Numbered from the stretch's first letter, positions 44,142-51,956 are shown. The stretch: 64,000 bases of DNA from Bacteroidales bacterium (GCA_020860515.1 JAJBUG010000076.1:1-64000), one strand, 5' to 3'. The notes: generated by a model from the sequence alone, not told the origin. Program-made: numbers and translations.

Positions 44142-44516
44142 TTAGACTTCTTCAATGTAGAGTTCAGGATATTTGTAATATTGCTTTACTCGCTTGCCGT
44201 TCCATTTCATATTCTGTTGCAGCAGGGCGATATTCTTGCTGGCGAAAGGAGTGCGGCCGCAGTAGGCGCAGTAAAACGATGATGGCGATACGGCTCTAAA
44301 TTCGTGTCCCGATTTTGATTTGCCGTAGGCGATAGCGTCGTCAAATGAAATGTCGTAGTCGGCGTAATTCTCATCGCGGTAAACTTCGGTAGCGATAAAG
44401 ACTTCATAGATGAAAGTTTTCTCGCCTTTGCGCTTGATTGACTTGTAGGCGACAAGGATCTTGTTTTCTTTCAAGAGTTTTTCTTGAAGCTCTTTTACAA
44501 TCTGATTCGTGTCCAT
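44142..44516 (-). CDS. Unknown phage protein with one CxxC
   Basis: 124 residues: Lys-rich N-terminal helix, a beta-rich centre (KTFIYEVFIATEVYRDENYA) and one CAYCG pair that could take part in a metal site. It has its own consensus promoter 49 bases upstream. Confidence 0.55.
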   Translation of the reverse strand: MDTNQIVKELQEKLLKENKILVAYKSIKRKGEKTFIYEVFIATEVYRDENYADYDISFDDAIAYGKSKSGHEFRAVSPSSFYCAYCGRTPFASKNIALLQQNMKWNGKRVKQYYKYPELYIEEV

Positions 44517-44564
44517 GATTCTTGTTATTTATTACTGTTTGGTAGTTGTCTAAATTCTACGATG

Positions 44565-44596
44565 CAAAATTACTCACTATTTATTTACCTAACAAA
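44565..44596 (-). promoter_or_regulatory. Consensus promoter, TTTG-N20-TAATTTTG, firing leftward
   Basis: On the minus strand TTTG (44596-44593) is followed after 20 bases by TAATTTTG (44572-44565), the full Bacteroidota two-part consensus. It should transcribe the operon from the 44516 gene down to 38760. Confidence 0.8.
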
Positions 44597-44694
44597 TATT
44601 TTATGCTAATAGTTGTTAATTTTTTAATCAAATTATGATTTTTAACATTTGAAATATTATATGGATATAATTCTAAGATTCTTAAACCTGATAC

Positions 44695-44819
44695 GGCGAA
44701 AGGACAGTTAAAAGCCAGATTCGCGATAGGACGGCTAAAAGCTGCCTCGGCGATAGGACAGGCGAAAGAGCCGCAGGCGATAGAATATCGACAGGCGATA
44801 AAACCGCCTGCGGCGATAG
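44695..44819. repeat. Non-coding cluster of seven GGCGAWA(G) motifs
   Basis: Copies start at 44695, 44722 (first base C), 44749, 44761, 44776, 44794 (last base A) and 44812. All lie on the plus strand, with intervals 27, 27, 12, 15, 18 and 18. A 9-bp inverted repeat (44771-44779 with 44805-44813) encloses two of them. The rest of 44517-44824 holds only the promoter and AT-rich spacer; no gene is seen. Confidence 0.85.
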
Positions 44820-44824
44820 GACGG

Positions 44825-45253
44825 TTAATTCAGAAACTCCGCCATCTTCGCTTTTTCGCCTCGGCAAAATTTCTCGTACTCTTCCCAGTTGTCGCCAGAT
44901 TCGATTTTGCGGTCTATGAACTCGCCAATCTGGTCGCAGTAGATTTCTTCGCCAATGAGCTCGGCGGTCTTTTCTCCGCTCTTTTGCAGCCACACCTCGT
45001 AGGCGTCGCTCCAGTTCAGCGCCACGGTGACGATGCCTGAAAACAGGCGGGCATCCACGCCAAGCGCCAGCGCGGGTATGTCTTCCCCGTCCTTGCCGTT
45101 GATGAAAGTCGCGCCGCCGGCGACTATTCCCCAGCTCCAGAGCGCGCTTTTTCCGATTCCTGCGGCGATTTGGCCCATGATTGTTTGAGCTACGCCAAGC
45201 GCGTACTCGCGCTCCTGGCTGTGGTCGATTGATGTTTCAATATTCTTCTTCAT
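44825..45253 (-). CDS. Unknown phage protein, Gly/Ala-rich core
   Basis: 142 residues; a Gly/Ala/Ile-rich region (about 20-60, IMGQIAAGIGKSALWSWGIV) could be a weak membrane or buried helix pair. The remainder is acidic (EEIYCDQIGEFIDRKIESGD). No family recognised. Its stop codon abuts the GGCGAWAG cluster. Confidence 0.5.
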   Translation of the reverse strand: MKKNIETSIDHSQEREYALGVAQTIMGQIAAGIGKSALWSWGIVAGGATFINGKDGEDIPALALGVDARLFSGIVTVALNWSDAYEVWLQKSGEKTAELIGEEIYCDQIGEFIDRKIESGDNWEEYEKFCRGEKAKMAEFLN

Positions 45254-45275
45254 AGCTGTAAGTTTTTGGATGTTG

Positions 45276-45617
45276 TTAAAATTCGGGATTGTAGGTGTTG
45301 ACGGTTATATGATTTATTTCGTTCATGCCTGAATTTACCATGTAGGCGATGTTTCCGATGCTTATGCGGTCGGCGTAGGCGACGTTCCATTTGTCGCCGC
45401 TTTTTGTCAGTTCGGACGCGGCGACGGTTTCGCCATCCTCGTTTTCAATCAATACGGCGCAGTAGCGCGCTTCTTCGTCAGTCAGATATTTGTCCGCAAT
45501 GATGTGGTTTAGCGCGATGTGTCCAAGTTCAAGCTCGTCCGCTGTCGCTGTGAGCATGTCGCAGCCCAGCGCTTTCAGATTCGCGTCAAAGGTGACAAAG
45601 TGAGCAAACAGTTTCAT
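45276..45617 (-). CDS. Unknown phage protein, first gene of the leftward operon
   Basis: 113 residues; mixed alpha/beta with DEEARYCAVLIENEDGETVAA in part, not recognised. It begins eight bases from a set of 26-bp tandem repeats that are a likely control region. Confidence 0.5.
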   Translation of the reverse strand: MKLFAHFVTFDANLKALGCDMLTATADELELGHIALNHIIADKYLTDEEARYCAVLIENEDGETVAASELTKSGDKWNVAYADRISIGNIAYMVNSGMNEINHITVNTYNPEF

Positions 45618-45624
45618 AAATTTT

Positions 45625-45702
45625 CAGTTCGTTTTAGATGGTTCGTTTTATAGTTCGGTTTTATCAGTTCAAATTATAGTTCGGTTTTTACAGTTCAAAT
45701 TA
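45625..45702. repeat. Three 26-bp iteron-like tandem repeats
   Basis: Units at 45625-45650, 45651-45676 and 45677-45702; the last two differ at only two positions. Each carries two GTTCG/GTTCA cores. A further partial unit (TAGTTCGG) starts at 45701 and another GTTCGG lies at 45725. The alternating 14/12-base core spacing suggests binding of a dimeric protein. Confidence 0.8.
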
Positions 45703-46210
45703 GTTCGGCAACGCTCGCGCGTGAGTTCGGTCGAGATTTGCGGCGGCGCGTCGGTCGGTCGGCATGGTAGCTATTGCGTCGGGCCTCATGATACCGCCGG
45801 GATAAAATGTTATGTGGGGTACAGGGGCATAAGTAAATGAAGACACACCACGAAGAGGCACGGCACACCATCCACGACCACACCGACCGCACGGAGGCAC
45901 GGCACATGTATAATGCATGTATCTTTGATTTGATATGCAGGTTAAATTTATCATACCTTAAATTTAGTGTTTTATTTAACGTCTAATCGATTTTTACGGC
46001 TAAGTTGAATAACTTACTATCTATGTGCTAAAATGCAGTACAGTGCAATTTAAAGCACGTTTTTGGGATAGTTAGATTTTTGATAGTTAGTAATTGATAG
46101 ATCCAAATTATATTTACCTTTAATTCTTATTAGGTTTATGAAATTTCAGGGGTGAGGAGTAAAGCCGGGGAGTAATACCAGATGGGCAAACGCCCCGGCA
46201 CGAGGCACAA
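45703..46210. other. Intergenic stretch without a supportable gene
   Basis: A GC-rich part (45703-45910) contains the repeat AGGCACGGCACA at 45856-45867 and 45895-45906 and a TAnnTTTG-like TATCTTTG at 45920-45927. An AT-rich part follows to 46140. A leftward frame at 45700-45954 exists but its Cys/Arg/Pro-rich product looks spurious. Confidence 0.6.
46164..46199 (-). terminator. GC-rich hairpin after the 96-residue gene
   Basis: GCCGGGG (46164-46170) pairs with CCCCGGC (46193-46199). It lies just beyond the leftward stop at 46211. No T-run follows on the minus strand, so it may be an mRNA-stabilising or factor-dependent end. Confidence 0.45.
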
Positions 46211-46501
46211 TTATTTCATGGCTAATGTTAGCACAATGCTAAGTCTATATAACATTACACCCCAATCCATATTGTTGAGGCCAACAACTTGCATTAGTTG
46301 ATAATTTTTCAATTCCCATGTATAGTCACCTATCAGCGAATTGTAGGTGAAATCTCGAATAGCCAACTCAGAATTATATTCATTCTTTGTCAGTTCACCG
46401 GCCAAATATAGGCGGCTAAAATGTGCACGCATGGCACGACGGCGCTTTAGCTCCTTTTCGTGTCGAATTACGACGCGTTTTTGGTTGGTTATTGCTTTCA
46501 T
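46211..46501 (-). CDS. Unknown small phage protein
   Basis: 96 residues, very basic N terminus (KRVVIRHEKELKRRRAMRAHF) followed by a neutral, aromatic part ending MLYRLSIVLTLAMK. The leader CTAAAAAGAAATAGAT before ATG matches the pattern of the neighbouring genes. No family recognised. Confidence 0.5.
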   Translation of the reverse strand: MKAITNQKRVVIRHEKELKRRRAMRAHFSRLYLAGELTKNEYNSELAIRDFTYNSLIGDYTWELKNYQLMQVVGLNNMDWGVMLYRLSIVLTLAMK

Positions 46502-46574
46502 ATCTATTTCTTTTTAGCTTTATTGTTTCGGTATTGTGGGGTTATTGTGGGGTGAAAAACACCCCACAATTGAG

Positions 46575-47444
46575 TTATTTTGCCTCGGCTGCAATTAGTT
46601 TGGCAAGCTCAGGAACGGTTAATGAATCATCATTGAGTTTTTTTGTGTTGAACCACACCCCGGCAATTGCGCTATTGCAACCCTCAAATTTAGTTTGCAG
46701 CCATGCAAGGCTATTGAGATAGCCATAAAGGGGATGATCCTTTTTTACACGGCAAACACCCGGGGTTATTTCAATCCATCTGTCGCACTGTCGCCGTTCC
46801 ATCGACGCGTTACAAAGGGGGTAAGTTAACATTATTTCATCAAGGGGGGCATCCTCCGATTTTACATTTACGGTGAAACCGATAAATTGATGCAGGTTTG
46901 ATGAACCGTACACCTTACGAGTGAGACCATGTGCCAAATTTATACGGCACCTAATTTTATTTTGCTCCAGGACGCGGACGGCAGAGAGCAATTTTACCCC
47001 GGCAGAAACTTTCTGATTTGCGTCGAGCCTCGACACGTCGGTAATACAAAAGTTGATTGTTACAAATCGCGTGGGGGTAGTCATTTTGCGACGGTTGGAA
47101 AAGCAATTGCACGAACCCCCAAGGTAAGCACCCACAGAAAGCGCGCCCCCTGAATAGGTTTTTGTCCGCTGCCATCCGGTAACATTAGCATCCGGGAGGC
47201 AATTAGGATCAATGTAGCCCGAATCTTGAGTTACTTTGTTGTAATTGTCATAATCGCCATAAGCCAAAAGGTTTTGGGCCTCATCCCAGCTTTTAGTTAG
47301 GTAATAGCCGGTCCAGTCAATTTTTTTAGAGTGTTGCTTATCTTTGAATATAGGTTGGACTTTGCCCTCATCAAGATAACCACCGAAATCGGCCAGGCTC
47401 TCAAAGTGTTGTATTACGTTGGTTTTGTCAAATTGTATTGTCAT
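46575..47444 (-). CDS. DUF7192-like phage protein
   Basis: 289 residues. The layout (N-terminal FESLADFGGYL, SWDEAQNLLAYGDYDNY, VGAYLGG, a helix ANQKVSAGVKLLSAVRVLEQ, a strand IGFTVNVKSEDAPLDE, and MLTYPLCNASMERR near 215) resembles DUF7192 family phage proteins. Function is unknown. It follows the CobS/MoxR-like ATPase in the same transcript, separated by a GC-rich hairpin, so the two probably act together. Confidence 0.55.
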   Translation of the reverse strand: MTIQFDKTNVIQHFESLADFGGYLDEGKVQPIFKDKQHSKKIDWTGYYLTKSWDEAQNLLAYGDYDNYNKVTQDSGYIDPNCLPDANVTGWQRTKTYSGGALSVGAYLGGSCNCFSNRRKMTTPTRFVTINFCITDVSRLDANQKVSAGVKLLSAVRVLEQNKIRCRINLAHGLTRKVYGSSNLHQFIGFTVNVKSEDAPLDEIMLTYPLCNASMERRQCDRWIEITPGVCRVKKDHPLYGYLNSLAWLQTKFEGCNSAIAGVWFNTKKLNDDSLTVPELAKLIAAEAK

Positions 47445-47459
47445 AGCTTTTTTATTTTA

Positions 47460-47483
47460 GCCCCGGGCAGAAACACCCGGGGC
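47460..47483. other. Strong intra-operon hairpin GCCCCGGG/CCCGGGGC
   Basis: An 8-bp perfect stem (47460-47467 with 47476-47483) and 8-base loop between the ATPase and DUF7192-like genes. There is no T-run in the leftward direction; it may protect or process the mRNA and so set the ratio of the two products. Confidence 0.7.
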
Positions 47484-47491
47484 AGTTAGTG

Positions 47492-49316
47492 TTATACGAG
47501 CAACATGTTAGCAGCATTTTGGGCAGCCCCCAGCCATGTGTTAGAGTCTCCGATTTGCATAAGCAGAGAATCTAAGTGTTGTTTCTGCCACGTCCCGAAC
47601 GTGCCCAGCAATGCAATTTCACGAGGCATACCGGAGGCAGTAAGAGATGAAATGCGATCGAAGTCGCGGGGGGGTGAACTCGTAGGGCAATTTGCGTTCA
47701 CGGCAAGCCTGGCGGAGTTTTTGGCCCAGTTCGCACAAATCCACGTCGCCACGGCAGTTGGCCAAATCAATCGCCGGATCATAGTCAACCACAAGGGCAA
47801 AAAATCTATTAATCATTGCGCCGTCCATTTCCTGGCGGCCACGGTGAGTTACGGAGGCTCCGCGGCCGATTGTGTTTCCGCACGCGCCGAACACAATGTT
47901 AGGGGCATAGATTGTTTCACCGTTCGGGAAAGTGTAACGCTTGTTTGCTACCATCTCACACATGGCTAACGAGCTTTGAGGATCCCAGCTCTCTATTTCC
48001 TCCAGGCCCACAAGCACAGGCGCGGACGGACTTTTGCGCGCCTCATCAAAGGCGAGGTATAAATTAGATGGCACATAACGGCCGTTGGCATCCTTATAAC
48101 CTTTGATCTCCGAAACGTCAAAGGTTGTGCCCTGGCTGAAATACTTAGCGCCAATCTTTTTGGCAGCTTTAATAAGGTTAGTTGTTTTCCCAGTACCAGA
48201 CGGGCCAATCTGCATCACATTGATGCCAGCTTTGAGACATGCAACTATATGCTTTAGAGCTTTGTGTTCCACGTCATCCCCGGTGTTTTCGTCCTCACTT
48301 TCGGGAGTGTTTTCGCCGTCCTCATTTTCCGAGTTTTCCCCGGTGTTTTCGTCCCCGTCCTCGCTTTGCGAGTTTTCGGAGTTTTCATCGTCGGTGTTTT
48401 CGTCCTCCGAATTTTCGGCCTCGCTTTGCTTAGCTTTTTCGATGGCCTCGGCTAATTCTTTTTGGGCGGCCTCCATGTTTTCCGAAGCCTGGGAGAGCTC
48501 ATTATTAGCGCCGTCCAACTCTTTAGCTTTGTTGTATTGATTTAAATCGGCCTCGCTTTTAGCTTTTTCGGCACGCTTTGCAGCGGCTAAAGCTTTAGAC
48601 GCGTCGGCCTGGGCCTCCATGTTTTCAAGTTCCTTCTCGAAGTTGTCCGGATCTTTGTCGAACTCGCTTTGTGCATTCTTTTGGGCCTCCTTTTTTTCGG
48701 TGTAGTTTTCCCAGGCCTCATTAGCCGACTTTTCGGCATCCTTGAAATCTTCATAAGCTTTGTCGAACTCGCTTTGTGCGCTTTGTTGTTTTTCAAGTGA
48801 CACCTGGAACTCACTTTTGGCCGCCTCCAGTTTTTCCGAAGCCTCGCGGACACCGGGGAAATCAATATAACTCTCAATGTTGGTTATATTGTTTTCGCCC
48901 TCCATGTTTTCATTTTCGGGGGCATTTTCGGCATTTTCGGCAGCCAAGCCGGCGTCACCATCTGGGCAGGGAGCAAACGACATATTTCCGCCCCACGAAA
49001 TAACGAATTGTGAATTTGCGCGCTTGTCAGCATTGAACCCCTTGATAACGTCAAAAGTAGCCGTACCCTTTTCACGGTCAATTGCGAGACATTCAACTGT
49101 CTTATTGCCCATAGTTCCAGTAGCACCGGGGAGGCACTCGCCAAGCGACACCATGATCTTAGCCGCCCAAGCCTCGTTTTCGTCGATTGACTTTTTCAGT
49201 TTCAGGGCCACACCGTCAACTGTGCCAAAGTCAGCACGGACGGAAATCGCCGACTTGTAACCGCCGTAGTTGTTATCTCCGCCGGCATTGCGTTGAGTCG
49301 TGAATAAATGTGCCAT
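47492..49316 (-). CDS. CobS/MoxR-like AAA+ ATPase with coiled-coil insert; C terminus split by a C7 tract
   Basis: From ATG 49316 (MAHLFTTQRNAGG). An N-terminal beta domain (1-125) is followed by a long coiled coil (about 150-290), an acidic Glu/Asn/Asp-rich linker (about 290-350), then an AAA+ core with Walker A GPSGTGKT and Walker B VLVGLEEIE and the segment GNTIGRGASVTHRGRQEMDGAMINRF, as in CobS and MoxR. In the given sequence the frame shifts at a run of seven G (C on the gene strand) at 47668-47674 and stops at 47619. The neighbouring frame continues the protein naturally (RDFDRISSLTASGMPREIAL) to 47492. This suggests a sequencing slip, a variable tract or programmed frameshifting. Confidence 0.75.
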
Positions 49317-49362
49317 ATCTTTATATTTTAGTGTTGTGTTGTTATGATTGATTGATTGATTG

Positions 49363-49557
49363 TTACTTTTCGTCGTCGTACTTGTTAAAAAAGCAATCCA
49401 GAGCCGCAAAAGCGAGTGAAGAAGCCATAAGGACGAAGCCGAACCCGGCAGCCTCAGCACACCCACGGCACAGAGCCAGCAGGCACAGGCCGAAGCCCAG
49501 AGCCAGAGCCACCACAGAGGCAGTGAACAGGCATTTTGTAATCTTGATTTGTTCCAT
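49363..49557 (-). CDS. Small two-helix membrane protein
   Basis: 64 residues with two hydrophobic segments (about 10-30 and 36-55), Cys-rich between them (CLLALCRGCAEA), and an acidic end. First gene of the ATPase-DUF7192 transcript, under a consensus promoter. Confidence 0.55.
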   Translation of the reverse strand: MEQIKITKCLFTASVVALALGFGLCLLALCRGCAEAAGFGFVLMASSLAFAALDCFFNKYDDEK

Positions 49558-49591
49558 GATTATTATTTATTACTGTTTTTGTTTTACACCA

Positions 49592-49622
49592 CAAAGTTAC
49601 GACAATTTATTTACATATCAAA
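49592..49622 (-). promoter_or_regulatory. Consensus promoter, TTTG-N19-TAACTTTG, firing leftward
   Basis: On the minus strand TTTG (49622-49619) is followed after 19 bases by TAACTTTG (49599-49592), 35 bases before the small membrane protein gene. Confidence 0.8.
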
Positions 49623-49784
49623 ATAATTATGTAATTATTTTCACCGATATAACATAGTTTAGCATATAATTAATAATATGTAATTAAATTAATCTATTTT
49701 TGCGAAAATACATATTTATTTTTTAAGGTAAATAAGGCGAAACAACACCCCGATATAACGACCCCTCAGAGCTGAGGAACAGGG

Positions 49785-49970
49785 AACACCGGGAGCTTTA
49801 ACCCCTCATCAAAGCCAGCCCAACCCCAGGAGCATTTAACCCCATGTATATACATATATTATATGTTAGGTAATTGCACACATGTTGCACATGTAAAAAA
49901 ATGTAGTAACTTTGTAGTCCCGGCTGGTCAGCACCATGACCACGAAGACACCGGGAACACTTTAACCCCT
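49785..49970. repeat. Divergent intergenic region with ACACCGGG...TTTAACCCCT repeats
   Basis: ACACCGGGAGCTTTAACCCCT (end 49806) recurs as a close copy at 49948-49970. Other TTTAACCCC copies occur near 49837. CCTCAG-AG-CTGAGG near 49763 is a small hairpin. The whole 49623-49999 stretch holds two divergent promoters and no gene. Confidence 0.6.
49885..49914 (+). promoter_or_regulatory. Promoter, TTG-N19-TAACTTTG, firing rightward
   Basis: TTG (49885-49887) and TAACTTTG (49907-49914) are spaced by 19 bases. ACATG and CATGT flank the -33 box as a small inverted repeat (about 49880-49894), a possible operator. It serves the gene at 50000. Confidence 0.7.
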
Positions 49971-49999
49971 GAATCTTCTAACCCTCAACAACCCCACAC

Positions 50000-50524
50000 A
50001 TGGCACGTCCAATCGCAAAACCGAAGACTAACCCCAAAATTTCTATAACCCCTGATTATGTTAAGAAATACAATCTTGATCAACGGGCAGTATATTACTG
50101 CATACTCGTAGCCTCCGGTGTCCTACCAATCGAGGCCGCACAGGCTATTTACCGAGATCCAACGACCCCGAAGGCTAAGGAGAGAATCAAGGAGTTAACC
50201 GGAGATTTGCCCGGTGTTAATTTGCTGATCCAAACCCTCAGAAGTGACACGGACACCAAGACCCAAGCTTTAACCGAGGAAATAGACCGACTAAAAGCAG
50301 AGCTCAAAACCCTAACATCCAAGAGACAAAAAGCAAGGGGAACCATGACTAAAGAGGACATAATCCAAGAGTTGGAATTGATATTAAGAGACGTGAGTGG
50401 AAAGGAAAGGGCAGACGTGCTGTTAAAGCTGGCTGATTTGCAGCAGATGAAAAAGGAAAATTCTAACGAAATTGAGAGAATCTATTATTATCTCCCTTGC
50501 AAATCTATAGAACCGGACGTTTGA
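50000..50524 (+). CDS. Terminase small subunit-like DNA-binding protein
   Basis: 174 residues. Residues about 20-55 (LDQRAVYYCILVASGVLPIE in part, then AAQAIYRD) have the helix-turn-helix look of phage small terminases. A heptad region follows (EEIDRLKAELKTLTSKRQK), then TKEDIIQELELILRDVSGKE and LLKLADLQQMKKE, as in several Bacteroides phage proteins near packaging genes. It stands alone, 4 kb from the large terminase and on the opposite strand. Assignment is moderate. Confidence 0.5.
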   Translation: MARPIAKPKTNPKISITPDYVKKYNLDQRAVYYCILVASGVLPIEAAQAIYRDPTTPKAKERIKELTGDLPGVNLLIQTLRSDTDTKTQALTEEIDRLKAELKTLTSKRQKARGTMTKEDIIQELELILRDVSGKERADVLLKLADLQQMKKENSNEIERIYYYLPCKSIEPDV

Positions 50525-51449
50525 AAACTGATAGCTGGTTATTAATTAGCACATTGACATGTTTATATATCTAAGCCATTTCAGAGGCTAATCCATGTTA
50601 TATTATACCTATAATATAACCTAATATCTAACTTTTTGGCAGTTAGGAGCATAGTTAACATTTTGTACCCTTTCAATTTCAACGCTTAAGGGGTGCAAAA
50701 TGTAATATTACGCTCAAACTGGGGTGTTTTTGACGCTTTTTGCACCGCTTTTTGGTGTATATCGCACCACTTATAAAGGGGTACCACCCCCCCCTTTATG
50801 CTAATATATTTTTTATTGTCAGTCCTCCTCAAAATTTTTATTTTATTTTTTTTGGCTCTATTTTCCAACTACTTTCTTAGTTTCAATTTATTGTCAAATT
50901 AGGTAAATTAATTTCATAACCTACTATCTATCAACAACTTGCAAATTAATATTTTTCTTGAATTTTGAGTATTAACTTTTATTTAACTAATTTAACACAA
51001 TTTAACATTTCAAGCCTATGTATAGTTAATGTATGGTTTGATGAATAGTTTTTCTTTTTATAACTTCTTTATTAATAATATTTTATGTATAGTATGTATA
51101 GTATGTATAGTATAAAGTATATAAAAGAGTAAAAAATAATAATATATATAATGGAGAAACATTTTTCGTCAAGAACTATCCATACTCTACATACTATACA
51201 CAGATGTTTGGCTGTCAAGAGCTTATTTTGGGGAAATGGCGGGAAAACCCTACACTGGGGTATTCACCGATTTTGGGTGGCGATTTCGCTAAAGCGTTGG
51301 GGTTGTGTGAATTAAGCGTTTGCGTTGAAATGTTAACGCAGTGTTAAAATACTGTTAAAATCGGTGTTTTCAAGGCTGTTTTCGGGGTAAAACGCGGCCT
51401 TGCGGGAAAGATTTCGGGCGTTTTTCAGGGGAAATTTAACGCTTCTGGC
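50525..51449. other. Long AT-rich non-coding region with repeats
   Basis: No gene is supported; the leftward frame at 50686-50868 lacks a recognisable product. Seen: a hairpin ATAAAGGGG (50773-50781) with CCCCTTTAT (50791-50799) containing a C8 run; three tandem ATGTATAGT units (51085-51111); and TACATACTATACA (51189-51201), the inverse of TGTATAGTATGTA within that array. The makeup resembles a replication origin or major control region. Confidence 0.6.
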
Positions 51450-51480
51450 TTGCTTTTTATGCGATTTCGCCGTAAATTTG
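51450..51480 (+). promoter_or_regulatory. Promoter, TTG-N20-TAAATTTG, firing rightward
   Basis: TTG (51450-51452) and TAAATTTG (51473-51480) with 20-base spacing, 26 bases before the ATG at 51507. It should drive the helicase-primase operon. Confidence 0.75.
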
Positions 51481-51506
51481 CGAAAAATTAACAATCCTTG
51501 TTTCCC

Positions 51507-51956
51507 ATGAAGAAAAACAAAGAATCCAAAATAGGCGCGCCGCAGGAAGTGTTGCTGGCTAAGGCGGGGAACTTCTTAGTAATGCGCGTAGAAGGCGAAG
51601 ACCCTGTGCGCAAGCGCAAGAAAACGCTCGCCTTGAAAGTAAAAACCGTCTCAGGGAGCTTTGAGCTGAGTTATTCCTGCGACACCGAGATGTTTCCCAG
51701 GATTATGGAGATGTCGCGCCGCAACAAAGAGTTCCTGCGGCTGTGGTGTTCGATGTGTTATTCAATCTGCGGAGCCGTACCCGACTTAGAGTTCCTGTCG
51801 GGAATGTTGTCGGAGTATGAAAAATTAGTCCAGCGGTGGATTGAGCGCGAAGACTTCGAGGCTCGCGACGACGCATCGGAAATCGAGGACTTGAAAGCGA
51901 TGTTAATTCCCAATGTCGAGAATCAGGATGGAGAAAGCGCAGAACCCCAAGATTGA
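51507..51956 (+). CDS. Unknown phage protein at head of the primase operon
   Basis: 149 residues from ATG 51507 (MKKNKESK); a TTG nine bases upstream is in frame but less likely. Basic N terminus, a beta-strand part (RKKTLALKVKTVSGSFELSY) and a Cys-containing helix (FLRLWCSMCYSICGAVPD). Not recognised. Its 3' end overlaps the next gene by 44 bases. Confidence 0.6.
   Translation: MKKNKESKIGAPQEVLLAKAGNFLVMRVEGEDPVRKRKKTLALKVKTVSGSFELSYSCDTEMFPRIMEMSRRNKEFLRLWCSMCYSICGAVPDLEFLSGMLSEYEKLVQRWIEREDFEARDDASEIEDLKAMLIPNVENQDGESAEPQD

Noticed and set aside
44695..44819. CRISPR array
   Set aside because: The repeated unit is only 8 bases, the spacing is irregular and no cas genes are near.
45700..45954. 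Leftward frame of 84 codons in the GC-rich intergenic patch
   Set aside because: The product is rich in Cys, Arg and Pro with no domain, and two other frames are equally open there.
50686..50868. Leftward frame of 60 codons in the AT-rich region
   Set aside because: It has no recognisable promoter or leader, low complexity, and crosses the C8 hairpin.
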